64,000 nt of DNA from Gammaproteobacteria bacterium. GTDB taxonomy: Bacteria; Pseudomonadota; Gammaproteobacteria; Steroidobacterales; Steroidobacteraceae. The notes under the pieces are model-generated. The model had not been told where the DNA came from. It saw only the letters and a program-made list of their open reading frames with translations, and searched no databases. Made by a program: the position numbers and the translations under genes. The stretch lies in the NCBI GenBank assembly GCA_025358295.1, contig JANYJY010000041.1, positions 47,410-111,409 of the forward strand, in the 5' to 3' direction. Shown here piece after piece: positions 52,621 through 62,668 of this stretch. Within the stretch, counting starts at the first letter, position 1; each line of letters opens with the position of its first letter.

Positions 52621-54621
52621 ATGCGGCAGCAAATTCAAACACATCTGGGTACCGCTTATGGTGCCGCTCTCGCAGCGCTCCGAGAAGGCCGGGCCGCTAC
52701 AGCCGAGCATTTGCTGCGGGCGATCGAGGCGCAGGTTCCCGGCGAGGTGAATTGCTTGTGGTTGATTGGCGCGACGCTCCTCGACCAGAATAAGATTCCC
52801 GAAAGCGTCGTCGCCCTCGAGCGGGTGTTGGCTATTGCTCCTGATTTTGCCAATGCCCGCGTGGATCTCGCGCGTTCCTACCGGGGCGCAGGCCGGGCCG
52901 CACAGGCACGTGAAGAGGTGCGGCGAGTGCTGGAGAAGGCGCCCCATCATCATCGCGCTTGGCTCGCTTACGGGGATGCGCTAGTCGATCTCGGGCAGCA
53001 TACTGACGCCGCGATCGCCTACGAACGCGCCCGGCTCGCTGATCCGGAGAGGCCGCGTGTCGAGGCAGCGACGGCGGCGTTTGTGAGTGACGACCGGAAA
53101 GGCGCGGAGCTCATTTTCCGGGAAATCTTGCACCGCGATGCGAGTCACGTGGCCGCACTGTGCGGCCTTGCAGGGCTGTCACTCGTGGCCGACATGCCCG
53201 GAGATGCCGAGCGCCTGCTGCGCCACGCCCTGAAGCAGTCCGCGCATCTTCCGCTCGCCTACCGGGGACTCGGGCCGGCGCTGTTGGCTTTGGGCCGAAT
53301 CGAGGAAGCGCAGATCGCCGCACGCCACCTCGTGGCGATCGAACCCCAGAGTCCGCAATCCTGGGTCTTGAGCGCCGGCGTTGCGACGCGGCTCATGCGA
53401 CAAGAGGAGGCGCTCGACGCTTATGAGCAAGCGGCGCGTCTAAAACCGGAAGAGGTGGGGCTGCGCATGTCGGTTGGCCACGTGCAAAAGACACTCGGCC
53501 GCCGCCGCGACAGCGAGGCCTCCTATAAAAGAGCGTTGCAGATTGATCCGGGCCGTGCCGAAGCCTACTGGAGTCTCGCAGACCTTAAGAACTACGACTT
53601 CAGCGATGCGGAAGTCGCAGCCATGCAGCGGCTGCTGGCGGTGGATAAGCGACAGCGCTCTAACGAGGCCCAGCTAAATTTCTCGCTGGGGAGGGCTTTC
53701 GAGCAGCGCCAGCTGTACTCGCAGGCCTTTCTGCACTATGCCCAGGGTAACGCGCTGCGGCGCGTGGACGCGCCCTTCGACATCGAGAGCTTTGAGCGCC
53801 GCAACTCGAGGATCCGCGCCTTTTTTGATGCGGCGTTCTTTGCCGAGCGCGAGGGCAGTGGGGACCCGGGCCCGGCACCGATTTTTATCGTCGGACTGCC
53901 GCGTTCCGGGTCTACCCTCGTGGAGCAGATCCTCGCCAGCCACTCGCGCGTGGAAGGTACAATGGAACTTCCCAATATTCTCAACATCGTGAGCCAGTTC
54001 GATGACATGGCCCCGACTCGCGACGGTTATCCCGAGAGCGTGGGAAAGGTGCCTGCCGCCCAACTCGGCAGGCTCGGCAGCCGTTACCTCGCGGAAACCG
54101 CGCCGCTGCGGCGTGGTCGCGAGCGATTCACCGACAAGCTGCCCAATAACTTCAGTCACGTCGGACTTATTCACGCGATTCTGCCGCACGCCACGGTTAT
54201 CGACGCGCGCCGTCATCCCATGGATGCGTGCTTCAGTACCTTCAAACAGTACTTCGCGGAGGGTCAAACCTTTAGCTACCATCTCGAGGACCTCGGGCGC
54301 TACTACCGTTGCTACCTCTCCCTGATGGACCACTGGGACGCAGTCCTCCCGGGCAAAGTGCTGCGCGTCCAATACGAAGAGCTAGTGCGCAATCCCGAGG
54401 GCAATATCCGTCGGCTGCTCGAACACTGTGGCCTGGAATTCGACCCTGCCTGCCTCAATTTCCACGCGACACAGCGTTCGGTTCGCACGGCGAGCGCCGA
54501 ACAGGTGCGTCAGCCGTTGTACTCCTCAGGAGTCGGCTATTGGAGGCATTTCGCCAAGGAGCTGGAAACCCTGCGGTCTAGCTTGGGCGATTGTCTCGCA
54601 CGCTTTGCCGACCCTGACTAA
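52621..54621 (+). CDS. TPR-repeat sulfotransferase family protein
   Basis: 666 residues. The N-terminal two thirds (about 5-350) are tetratricopeptide repeats with regular A/G/Y/P spacing (AWLAYGDALVDLGQHTDAAIAYERA; AEAYWSLADLKNYDFSDAE). The C-terminus (about 415-640) is a sulfotransferase domain with the PAPS 5'-phosphosulfate loop FIVGLPRSGSTLVEQIL and the later RHPMDACFSTFKQYF. The acceptor is unknown. It follows the GbdR-like gene by 39 bases without an obvious metabolic link. Confidence 0.87.
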   Translation: MRQQIQTHLGTAYGAALAALREGRAATAEHLLRAIEAQVPGEVNCLWLIGATLLDQNKIPESVVALERVLAIAPDFANARVDLARSYRGAGRAAQAREEVRRVLEKAPHHHRAWLAYGDALVDLGQHTDAAIAYERARLADPERPRVEAATAAFVSDDRKGAELIFREILHRDASHVAALCGLAGLSLVADMPGDAERLLRHALKQSAHLPLAYRGLGPALLALGRIEEAQIAARHLVAIEPQSPQSWVLSAGVATRLMRQEEALDAYEQAARLKPEEVGLRMSVGHVQKTLGRRRDSEASYKRALQIDPGRAEAYWSLADLKNYDFSDAEVAAMQRLLAVDKRQRSNEAQLNFSLGRAFEQRQLYSQAFLHYAQGNALRRVDAPFDIESFERRNSRIRAFFDAAFFAEREGSGDPGPAPIFIVGLPRSGSTLVEQILASHSRVEGTMELPNILNIVSQFDDMAPTRDGYPESVGKVPAAQLGRLGSRYLAETAPLRRGRERFTDKLPNNFSHVGLIHAILPHATVIDARRHPMDACFSTFKQYFAEGQTFSYHLEDLGRYYRCYLSLMDHWDAVLPGKVLRVQYEELVRNPEGNIRRLLEHCGLEFDPACLNFHATQRSVRTASAEQVRQPLYSSGVGYWRHFAKELETLRSSLGDCLARFADPD

Positions 54622-54733
54622 TCCACAATTGAACGATTGATCAGTGGCAGGTATCAAATCCATTGACGCGAGCCGCCCACTCAAGGGATGATCGGGCAAT
54701 ACGCCCGTGAAGGGCGAAAGACACGGGGATCCA

Positions 54734-57199
54734 ATGAGCACCATTCCGAAGCATCGTGGACTTGCGCTGCTGGGCCGACGCCGAGATACACAGAGTTTCT
54801 ATAGTCGTTCGACGCTCAGTCTCGCCATCGCCGCGGTGCTGTACGGGGCAGGTGCAGTGCATGGAGTTCCGGCCCTGGCCGCCAGCGGCGCATCTGATTC
54901 CCTCGAAGAGATTACCGTGACCGCGCGCAAGCGAACGGAGAATCTGCAAGATGTGCCGATGAGCATCGACGTATTTACGTCGAAGGCTCTAAAGGACCTC
55001 GGCATCACCGCTATGGATGAGTACATGCAGAAAGTGCCATCCATTTCCTTCGTCAGCACCGGGCCCGGCACGCAGGTTTTCGTCATGCGCGGGGTCTCGG
55101 ACGGCAGCAATCCGAACTACGGGAACTCCTCGTCAACCGGCTTCTTCGTCGACGACATGTCCATGAGCGAGAGTAGCGGACAACCGGACCTGCATCTTTA
55201 CGACATCGAACGCATCGAAGTGCTGAATGGTCCGCAAGGCACTACTTTTGGGGCCGGGGCAATGTCGGGCGCAATCCGCTACATCACCAATAGGCCCGAC
55301 GTGAAAGCCTTCAGCGCCGGCGCCGACTTCGACGGCGGTAAGATCCAGGGGGGTCAGAACAACTGGAGCTATGAGGGATTTTTGAATGTGCCCCTGATTG
55401 AGGGAAGCCTTGGATTGCGGCTCTCCGCTTTCAGCGACTCTCACGGCGGATTCATCAACAACAAGCTGACGACGCGTACCTGGGTCAACGGTGCCGTTTC
55501 GAACAATGCGCCATGGGCGCGCAATAACTACAACCGCGAGCACGTGGAAGGCGGCCGGATCGCCTTGAATCTGGTTGTCAAGGAGGGCTGGGACGCCTTA
55601 CTTACGTACGGCTATCAGCGCCAGCACACACAGGGTGCGTGGGACGAGGATCCGACGCTGCCGGCGCGAACCGTTGCGCGCTTCGGCCCCGAGTCCAATG
55701 ACTTCCAGGCAAAAATGCTCGACTTCCACGTAGACGGCGATGTAGGGATCGGCGATTTGGTATTTGCGAGCACCTATTGGGCGCAGCCCAGGCGTCAGTG
55801 GAACGAGTACTCGCAGTACGAGGAGAATTACAACGCCGGCGCCAAAAACGGCACGGGGTTTAAAGGCACCCAGGAGGGCTTCACCTGCTTGACCGACCCC
55901 TATTACGGCGGCGGGGCTCCCTACAGCGGCTGCAACCCGCCGACACAGTTCTACTCCTATCACACGAACACGGCGCGCTGGTCGGAAGAGATTCGTCTAC
56001 TGTCCAAGCCGGGCGGCCGCTTTCATTGGCTCGCGGGCTTTTACTGGGAGAGGACCCAGGACAAAAACTACGGTAGTACTTTTTACATGCCGGGGCTGCA
56101 GTACCAAGGCGCGGCGTTTCAGTCCTACCTCTCTTACTATGGCCTGACGCAACCGTCGCTGCCGCCGGGCCAATGGTATTCGTACACGGAGCGCTCCGAT
56201 TATTTGCAGACCACCGAGTTCGCCAACATCAGCTTCGATATCACAGACCGCCTCAATGTCGAAGCGGGCACGGTGCATTTCAAGTCTCACTCTGCGTACG
56301 CCACGCCAAACTTCTCGTTCGCTTACTCCCCATCGCTGCCGAGCTTTTATGCGAGCGATTCGCACAAGTGGAATAGCAAGTTTGGCATCAACTACAAGGT
56401 GACCGATAAAGCCCTGGTGTATGCGGATTTCGCACAGGGCTTCCGCGACGGCGGTACCAACGCCGGAAGTCCGTCGAATTGCTACAAAAATGGAGTTCCC
56501 TACACCTACACTCCCGACACTCTTAACAATTATGAGCTGGGCTGGAAAACTACCTGGTTGAACGGCCGCCTTCTCTGGAACGGCGCGGCTTACTACATGG
56601 ACTGGAACAAGCTGCAGACGCTGCTCTACAACGCCCTGGTCTGTCCCTCCTCCAGTTACAACGTCAACATCGGTCAGGCGCGGATCTATGGCACGGAATC
56701 GAATGTCAATTACAAGATCAACGACAACCTATCGGTCCAGGCTGCGGCCAGCTATAACGACTCGCGCATCGTTTCGACCCCGGACGCTAGCTACCGGGCC
56801 TATGTCGGCGAACGACTGCCCTTCGCGCCCTACTTCAGCTGGAGCTGGAATGCACGTTACGAGCACCCGCTCGGCGGCAACTTGCGCGGCTATGCGCAGT
56901 TGGACATGGCGCACAAGGGCGACATGTGGAACAACATCAATCCCAACGACAAGAATACCGGGCTGCCGCGGTTCCTGCAGCCGAACTACACGCTCACCAA
57001 TCTGCGCGTAGGTTTGAATCCCGAAGGCGAGAGTTGGCTCGCGGAGTTCTATATCACCAACCTTACGGACAAAAACGCCATCATCTACAGCAACACCGGT
57101 AATTTCGACCTTCGCCTGACGACTAACGAGCCGCGTGTGATCGGGGTGCGCATGAGCTACAAGTGGGGCAACGGCGGCAAGGACCACGCCGGCGAGTAG
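54734..57199 (+). CDS. TonB-dependent outer-membrane receptor
   Basis: 821 residues. A signal peptide (ending near VPALAASGA, about residue 45) precedes SLEEITVTARKRTENLQDVPMSIDVF, the TonB box and start of the plug (about 50-170; IERIEVLNGPQGTTFGAGAMSGAIRYITNRP). The rest is a beta-barrel ending in a Trp-containing terminal strand region. It imports a substrate too large or scarce for porins. The ATG at 54734 has CGGGGAT upstream; a GTG at 54707 is in frame. The next gene is an S9 peptidase six bases downstream, suggesting peptide or conjugate uptake (inference). Confidence 0.88.
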   Translation: MSTIPKHRGLALLGRRRDTQSFYSRSTLSLAIAAVLYGAGAVHGVPALAASGASDSLEEITVTARKRTENLQDVPMSIDVFTSKALKDLGITAMDEYMQKVPSISFVSTGPGTQVFVMRGVSDGSNPNYGNSSSTGFFVDDMSMSESSGQPDLHLYDIERIEVLNGPQGTTFGAGAMSGAIRYITNRPDVKAFSAGADFDGGKIQGGQNNWSYEGFLNVPLIEGSLGLRLSAFSDSHGGFINNKLTTRTWVNGAVSNNAPWARNNYNREHVEGGRIALNLVVKEGWDALLTYGYQRQHTQGAWDEDPTLPARTVARFGPESNDFQAKMLDFHVDGDVGIGDLVFASTYWAQPRRQWNEYSQYEENYNAGAKNGTGFKGTQEGFTCLTDPYYGGGAPYSGCNPPTQFYSYHTNTARWSEEIRLLSKPGGRFHWLAGFYWERTQDKNYGSTFYMPGLQYQGAAFQSYLSYYGLTQPSLPPGQWYSYTERSDYLQTTEFANISFDITDRLNVEAGTVHFKSHSAYATPNFSFAYSPSLPSFYASDSHKWNSKFGINYKVTDKALVYADFAQGFRDGGTNAGSPSNCYKNGVPYTYTPDTLNNYELGWKTTWLNGRLLWNGAAYYMDWNKLQTLLYNALVCPSSSYNVNIGQARIYGTESNVNYKINDNLSVQAAASYNDSRIVSTPDASYRAYVGERLPFAPYFSWSWNARYEHPLGGNLRGYAQLDMAHKGDMWNNINPNDKNTGLPRFLQPNYTLTNLRVGLNPEGESWLAEFYITNLTDKNAIIYSNTGNFDLRLTTNEPRVIGVRMSYKWGNGGKDHAGE

Positions 57200-57204
57200 T
57201 ACCC

Positions 57205-59250
57205 ATGCGTCTACGAATAAACATATCCTCGGCGTTCATGCTCAGCACGGTAGTGTTGCTATGCGCGCTGCAGGCAGCACCTACGGCGACTCGCGCGGCA
57301 GCGGGCGAAGGCGGTCCTAAGGCGCGTCGAACGCTGACACCCGACGATTTGTACCGGGTTCAGGATATCAGTGATCCTCAAGTGTCGCCGGACGGCGCGT
57401 GGGTCGCATACGTTCTGACCAGCAGCGATCGTGAATCAGACGAGGCGCGCAGCGCGATTTGGATGGTCAGTTGGGACGGCACGCAACGAGTGGCGCTTAC
57501 GTCGCCGGCGGAGGGCACAGGTAAGCCCAAATGGAGCCCCGACGGCCGCTATCTAGCGTTCGCGGCAATGCCTGCAGGATCCGACAAGACTCAACTCATG
57601 CTGTTCGACCGCCGCGGCGGCAATGCCAGTCAACTCACCAGCGCGGTCGGCGACGTGGGCGAGTACTCCTGGTCGCCGGACGGCAAGCGTGTGGTGTTCG
57701 TGTTAGAGAAGAGCGATTCAAGCCCGACTCCCAAGCCCATCGTCATCGATGCGCTGCAGTTCAAGCAGGATGCGGACGGTTACATCAGTCAAGGCAGCGG
57801 CCGCCATCTGTATTTGATCGATGTCGCCGGCAAGCACGCGGAGGCTTTGACCGGCGATCCGCGCTACAGCGACGATTTGCCGGCGTTCTCGCCGGATGGC
57901 CGGCGCATCGCCTTCATCCGCACTTCTGGCCGGGTGCCGGATCCGGATGGGCGCGAAGACATCGATGTGATAGACGCGGCAGTAGGCGCCACCGCGCACA
58001 CCATCGCTCGTCCGTTTGCGCCGAACGCGCAGAAGATCGCCTGGAGCCCCAACGGCGCGTTGCTTGCCTATCTGCAGGGCGATGAGCTCAAGTACTACTC
58101 GTACATGCAGGATCATCTGGTGCTGGTCCCTGTTTCGGGCGGTCAGCCGCGACTGCTGGCTGAGAAACTCGATCGGCAGATCACCTCGTACGCGTTCGCC
58201 GCGGACTCAGGTTCCATCACCGCCAGCGTGGAGGATGACGCCACGGCCTATCCGGTGCGCATTGATCTCGCCAAAGGCGATGTGACGCGCGAACTTGCCG
58301 CCGGTCCCTTCGTGATTTCGGAGCTATCGCGCTCGGCGGGCCATACGGCGGCGCTGCAAACCAATGATGGCGCTCTGGCTGAAGTGTATGCCCTGGAAGG
58401 AGGGCGCTTGCGCAAGCTCACTGCGCACAATGAGTCGTTTCTGTCTGAGCTGCAGCTCGGCACCGTCGAGGAGACCCGCTTCAAGAACAAGGATGGCGAT
58501 GAGATCCACGGACTCATCGTCAAGCCGCCGAATTATGTTCCGGGCCGCAAATACCCCACGGTGCTGTGGATTCACGGCGGACCCAATGGTGCCGACCAAC
58601 ATTCGCTGAGTCTGGACGGCTATTTATTCGAACCACAGATGTTCGCTGCCAAAGGCTTCGTGGTATTGCGAGTCAATTATCGCGGCGGCGGCGGGCGTGG
58701 CCTGGCATTCGCGAAGACCATCTTTGCCGATTGGGGTCATAAAGAGGTGGTCGACTTGTTGGCTGGGGTCGATCATCTGGTCGCCGACGGCCTGGCGGAT
58801 CCCGAGCGGCTTGCCATCGGAGGCTGGAGCTACGGCGGCATATTGACCGATTACACCATTGCCAGCGACACCCGCTTCAAAGTCGCCATCAGCGGTGCCG
58901 GCAGCGCCAATCAGACCGCCACCTACGGCAGTGACCAATACGTCCTGCAGTACAATAATGAACTGGGACCCCCGTGGAAGGACACGCCCCTGTGGCTCAA
59001 GGTGTCATATCCCTTTTTCCACGCCGATCGCATTCATACACCGACGCTGTTCCTGGGCGGCGAGAAGGACTTCAATGTCCCCGTCGTCGGCGGCGAGCAG
59101 ATGTATCAAGCGCTGCGAACGCTCAATGTGCCTGCGCAGCTCGTCGTGTATCCGGGCCAGCATCACGTGTTTACGCGGCCGAGTTTCGTCAAGGATCTTG
59201 CCGAGAGAACGTCGGCTTGGCTCGATCGCTATATTCCGCCGGCCCCTTAG
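57205..59250 (+). CDS. Exported S9 family peptidase (prolyl oligopeptidase type)
   Basis: 681 residues with a signal peptide (about 1-32), a beta-propeller of repeated WSPDGR/FSPDGRRIAF blades (about 45-400) and a C-terminal alpha/beta hydrolase domain (about 430-680) with WIHGGPNG oxyanion region, nucleophile elbow GGWSYGGILT and catalytic His in PGQHHVF. It cleaves short peptides or acylated amino acids in the periplasm. It follows the TonB receptor by five bases, so the two probably work together on one imported substrate. Confidence 0.87.
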   Translation: MRLRINISSAFMLSTVVLLCALQAAPTATRAAAGEGGPKARRTLTPDDLYRVQDISDPQVSPDGAWVAYVLTSSDRESDEARSAIWMVSWDGTQRVALTSPAEGTGKPKWSPDGRYLAFAAMPAGSDKTQLMLFDRRGGNASQLTSAVGDVGEYSWSPDGKRVVFVLEKSDSSPTPKPIVIDALQFKQDADGYISQGSGRHLYLIDVAGKHAEALTGDPRYSDDLPAFSPDGRRIAFIRTSGRVPDPDGREDIDVIDAAVGATAHTIARPFAPNAQKIAWSPNGALLAYLQGDELKYYSYMQDHLVLVPVSGGQPRLLAEKLDRQITSYAFAADSGSITASVEDDATAYPVRIDLAKGDVTRELAAGPFVISELSRSAGHTAALQTNDGALAEVYALEGGRLRKLTAHNESFLSELQLGTVEETRFKNKDGDEIHGLIVKPPNYVPGRKYPTVLWIHGGPNGADQHSLSLDGYLFEPQMFAAKGFVVLRVNYRGGGGRGLAFAKTIFADWGHKEVVDLLAGVDHLVADGLADPERLAIGGWSYGGILTDYTIASDTRFKVAISGAGSANQTATYGSDQYVLQYNNELGPPWKDTPLWLKVSYPFFHADRIHTPTLFLGGEKDFNVPVVGGEQMYQALRTLNVPAQLVVYPGQHHVFTRPSFVKDLAERTSAWLDRYIPPAP

Positions 59251-59281
59251 AAGGTGATGTGGCGGTCGCGCGAGAGCTAGT

Positions 59282-61306
59282 TCAGGGCGCCGGAGTCTGC
59301 GCCATCACCGCGAGACCCCCGAGAGTCCCTTGAATTCGCGCGATGGAGCCGGTCACGCCTTCCGGCCATGCCACATGTAAATCGCCCAAGAGGCCGCCGG
59401 ACGCGGCGACATGCAGTGTTGCGTGCACAGTCCCGATGCGCGAGGCTGGTTTGTCAATGGTGCCGCTGACCGCCAAGTCCTCGGTCCACTTCACCTGGGT
59501 AAGAGTTACTCGGGTGGCTGAGACATCGTTCACAAGGTGAAACCTGCCGCCGCGCAAGCCCACACCCGTACCGCTGGAGTTGCCGGCCACGCGGGCGAGC
59601 ACATCGCCGGCGGTCATTACCGCGGCGCTGATCCAGCGCAACTGCTCGGAATCGGCCTTATTGCCCGGCAGCGCGGTCGCGGCATCGACCTGCGCGGCGC
59701 GGAGCGCAAAGCGCGGGACCAAACGCAGGGGCGGCACCGCGGCCGCGCAGGCCGTGTCGCCCACACTCAATGTTTCAATAAACCGGCGCACGATGTCGGC
59801 GCCGCAGGTGCTGCGCGCGTGCGGCAGGGCGTTGACGTGAAAACTGTTCGCGATGCGCACTTGCTTGCCGTGCGTGAACGCGTCCGCCACCGCGGCGCCG
59901 TCGGCCAGCGTGGTGATGTTGTCGAGTTCTCCCGACACGATGAGTGCGGGCACGTCGGGATAGCGCACGTCCGCGGCAACGACATGTGAGGCCGGATGGC
60001 TGGACGGAGAGACAGGCCATTGCACGCATTGATCGATGAAGCTGTAGTCGAGCGGCATGCCACGGTATTCGTCGATTGTGAATGGCGCGTAGGTGTCGGG
60101 ATTCGTGCGCTTGCGCTCGGCCACGGCGCGGTCCCGATCCGCGACGCGCAATGCCGATGCAAGGCGCATATCGAAAATCTGCGGCGGATCCTGGCACATC
60201 ACGGCGGCCGCCAGTCCCGCGCTGTACTTGGTTGCATCGCCGGTGGGATCGCGAGAATCCACGCCGTTGATGGTTTCGGCCATGAGCCGCAGCAGGGGCA
60301 GCCGGTCTCCGGCGCTGAACGCGCGTGCCGCGGCGTCGACTTCGCGCGCCGTGGCAAAGGTGGGGGCCGAGCCGTACATGACGATGGCAAGTTGCGACGC
60401 GTTCGCCGTAAATACGCGCTCCTTGCCATCACTGTCGATGCCGCGGGCTGCAAACGGATGCGAACGCAATTCTTCGATCACCGGCTGGATGTGTTGCATC
60501 GAATCGCCAGGCAGCCGAGCGCAAGGCTCGAAGCGGCGGCAGGCGATATTGAATTTATCGCGCATGGCCGGCGCATAGCTCGGGTACCAGGGGTAATCAG
60601 GGCCGTTCAGGGGATACGCGCCGTCTAGCACGATGGAGCGCACGATCTGCGGGTGACGCACGGCAAACACCTGTTCGAAGTAGGTTCCGTACGAATCCCC
60701 GTACAGGTCTATCCGGCGCACGCCCAGCTTGTCGAGAATCGCCGCGAGATCGTCGGCGGCGTACGCCGTGCTGTAGAGCGCGGCGCGTGCGCCCAAGGAA
60801 TCCCCGCAGGCAGCGTTTAATTCCACCGTCCACTTCTCGGCGGTCTGGAGCTGCCGGCAATCGACTGCGCCGGATTTGCCGGTGCCGCGATTGTCCATCA
60901 GCAAGACATCGCGGTGCCGGCGCAGGGGCTTGAATAGGTCGAGATAGGCGTCGCGAGATTCGGTCGCCGGATAGCCGGGCCCGCCCTCCGTGGCGACCAG
61001 GGTCCCCACGGCTTCGCCTGGCGCCAAACGGGGGTAGTACTCGAAGTGGATGGAGACTCGCCCGGGTGTCGCTCCCGTGGGATCCATGGGTCGGTCGAGG
61101 CTGCCGCAATAGGCGGCGACGTTCGGGCACCGGCGCAGCTCGATCGAACCCACGAGCAGCGTGGCGCGCGCGCCGCTGGGCCAGGGATTCGCGTGGCCGG
61201 ATGCAACCGTATTGAATACGAAGAATGCAGCCGTCCCCCAGAGGGCAAATCCGGCGGCCGGCGCGGTGCGGCGCCGCGGAAGCGTTTCGGATAGCTGGGC
61301 CGCCAT
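59282..61306 (-). CDS. Exported alpha/beta-fold hydrolase (tripeptidyl aminopeptidase-like)
   Basis: 674 residues. A hydrophobic leader segment (FALWGTAAFFVFNTVASG, about 18-36) is followed by an alpha/beta hydrolase: LVATEGGPGYPATESRD (oxyanion region), LLMDNRGTGKSGAVDC, nucleophile elbow LYGDSYGTYFEQVFA, PALIVSGELDNITTL and a late FHVNALPH with the probable catalytic His. This is the secreted proline-iminopeptidase/tripeptidyl-peptidase layout. About 120 extra C-terminal residues form a beta-rich domain of unknown role. It is convergent with the S9 peptidase gene and divergent from the Rieske oxygenase gene. Confidence 0.82.
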   Translation of the reverse strand: MAAQLSETLPRRRTAPAAGFALWGTAAFFVFNTVASGHANPWPSGARATLLVGSIELRRCPNVAAYCGSLDRPMDPTGATPGRVSIHFEYYPRLAPGEAVGTLVATEGGPGYPATESRDAYLDLFKPLRRHRDVLLMDNRGTGKSGAVDCRQLQTAEKWTVELNAACGDSLGARAALYSTAYAADDLAAILDKLGVRRIDLYGDSYGTYFEQVFAVRHPQIVRSIVLDGAYPLNGPDYPWYPSYAPAMRDKFNIACRRFEPCARLPGDSMQHIQPVIEELRSHPFAARGIDSDGKERVFTANASQLAIVMYGSAPTFATAREVDAAARAFSAGDRLPLLRLMAETINGVDSRDPTGDATKYSAGLAAAVMCQDPPQIFDMRLASALRVADRDRAVAERKRTNPDTYAPFTIDEYRGMPLDYSFIDQCVQWPVSPSSHPASHVVAADVRYPDVPALIVSGELDNITTLADGAAVADAFTHGKQVRIANSFHVNALPHARSTCGADIVRRFIETLSVGDTACAAAVPPLRLVPRFALRAAQVDAATALPGNKADSEQLRWISAAVMTAGDVLARVAGNSSGTGVGLRGGRFHLVNDVSATRVTLTQVKWTEDLAVSGTIDKPASRIGTVHATLHVAASGGLLGDLHVAWPEGVTGSIARIQGTLGGLAVMAQTPAP

Positions 61307-61415
61307 GCTCTGGGAGTTTACGCATTCCCCGCATGAGCGCCAATCCCGCTCCGTCGTAAATTTCGTCAAAGGCGTCGCTTCGTGGCATCGCGCCGCCCTG
61401 GAATGTTGATATGTT

Positions 61416-61425
61416 AGGTATACCT
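61416..61425. promoter_or_regulatory. Perfect 10-bp palindrome upstream of the Rieske oxygenase gene
   Basis: AGGTATACCT is a perfect palindrome 17-26 bases before the oxygenase ATG. It contains TATACC, which could act as a -10, and could be an operator. The 135-base gap is also upstream of the divergent hydrolase gene. Confidence 0.3.
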
Positions 61426-61441
61426 GAACGAGGACTCCATC

Positions 61442-62668
61442 ATGACAGAACGCGACGCCATGCTGAGCCGCTTACGCGGACGCAATCTCGAGACTGCTTT
61501 GGAGCGGGAGTTCTACTGCAATCCCGAGGATTACCAGGTCGACTTGGAAATGATCTGGTACCGCGATTGGCTGTTCGTCGGCCACGACTGCGAGGTGCCG
61601 AATCCGGGCAATTTCCTGACAGTGCAGATTGGCGAGTATCCCATCGTCGTGGTGCGCGATCGCGACGGCGGCCTGCACGCGTTTCACAATAGCTGCCGGC
61701 ATCGTGGCTCGAGAATCTGCGCGGCGGAGCGTGGCACCGCCCCCCGTCTGGTCTGTCCTTACCATCAATGGACCTATGCGCTCGACGGACGGCTGATCGC
61801 GGCGCGCGACATGGGCAGCGAGTTCGACAAGACACAGCACGGCTTGAAGCCCGTTCATTGCTCGAGTGTGGGCGGGTACATCTGGATTTGCCTCGGCAAG
61901 GTGGCGCCGGATTTCGAACCGATACGGCGGCACCTCGAACCCTATTTCCTGCCGCATAAGCTGCACCAGACCAAGATCGCTTTCCAGTCGACCATTATCG
62001 AGCAAGCTAACTGGAAACTGGTGTGGGAAAACAATCGCGAGTGCTACCACTGCGCGGCGAATCATCCCGAATTGATCAGGACTTTCCCGGAGGATCCGAC
62101 CGCGACGGATGGTGAAGGCGCGGAATCGGACCCGCGTACCTCAAACAAGTGGCGCCATTGGGAGTCCATCGGCTTGCCGAGCCGGTTTCGAATTTCCGCC
62201 GACAGCCAGTACCGTACGGTTCGAACACCCTTGCTTGAAGGCGCGGTGAGTTTCACCATGTCGGGAGCCGCCGCGGTGCGCCGGCCGCTGTGCGATTCGG
62301 TGACGGAACCCGACATCGGCTCGCTATTGATGTTTCATTTCCCGACGACTTGGAATCACGTGCTCGCCGATCACGCCATCTCGTTTCGCGTGCTGCCGAT
62401 CAGCCCGACCCAGACCCAACTGACAACCAAGTGGCTGGTTCATCGCGACGCCGTCGAAGGCAAAGACTATGACCTCAACGAATTGACCAAGGTATGGCTT
62501 GCCACGAACGCCGCAGACACCATCAATTGTCAAGAGAATCAGATCGGCGTCAATTCGCCGGCCTACGACCCCGCGCCCTATTCTCCAATCCACGAGGCCG
62601 GAGTGACTCAATTTGTCCACTGGTATTGCACGCATCTTGAGGGCAGACTAGTGGAAAATGCGCAGTAA
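61442..62668 (+). CDS. gbcA: Rieske-type glycine betaine monooxygenase oxygenase component (GbcA-like)
   Basis: 408 residues. The Rieske cluster ligands are in CRHRGSRIC and CPYHQW (about residues 85-106), and the mononuclear iron region is ENNRECYHCAANHPEL (about 197-212), a segment I recall as close to the glycine betaine and stachydrine demethylases. The reaction would be O2-dependent removal of one methyl from glycine betaine to give dimethylglycine and formaldehyde. GAGGA lies seven bases before the ATG. The reductase partner GbcB is not in the window. It overlaps a soxB gene by 11 bases, linking it to sarcosine oxidation. Confidence 0.85.
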   Translation: MTERDAMLSRLRGRNLETALEREFYCNPEDYQVDLEMIWYRDWLFVGHDCEVPNPGNFLTVQIGEYPIVVVRDRDGGLHAFHNSCRHRGSRICAAERGTAPRLVCPYHQWTYALDGRLIAARDMGSEFDKTQHGLKPVHCSSVGGYIWICLGKVAPDFEPIRRHLEPYFLPHKLHQTKIAFQSTIIEQANWKLVWENNRECYHCAANHPELIRTFPEDPTATDGEGAESDPRTSNKWRHWESIGLPSRFRISADSQYRTVRTPLLEGAVSFTMSGAAAVRRPLCDSVTEPDIGSLLMFHFPTTWNHVLADHAISFRVLPISPTQTQLTTKWLVHRDAVEGKDYDLNELTKVWLATNAADTINCQENQIGVNSPAYDPAPYSPIHEAGVTQFVHWYCTHLEGRLVENAQ

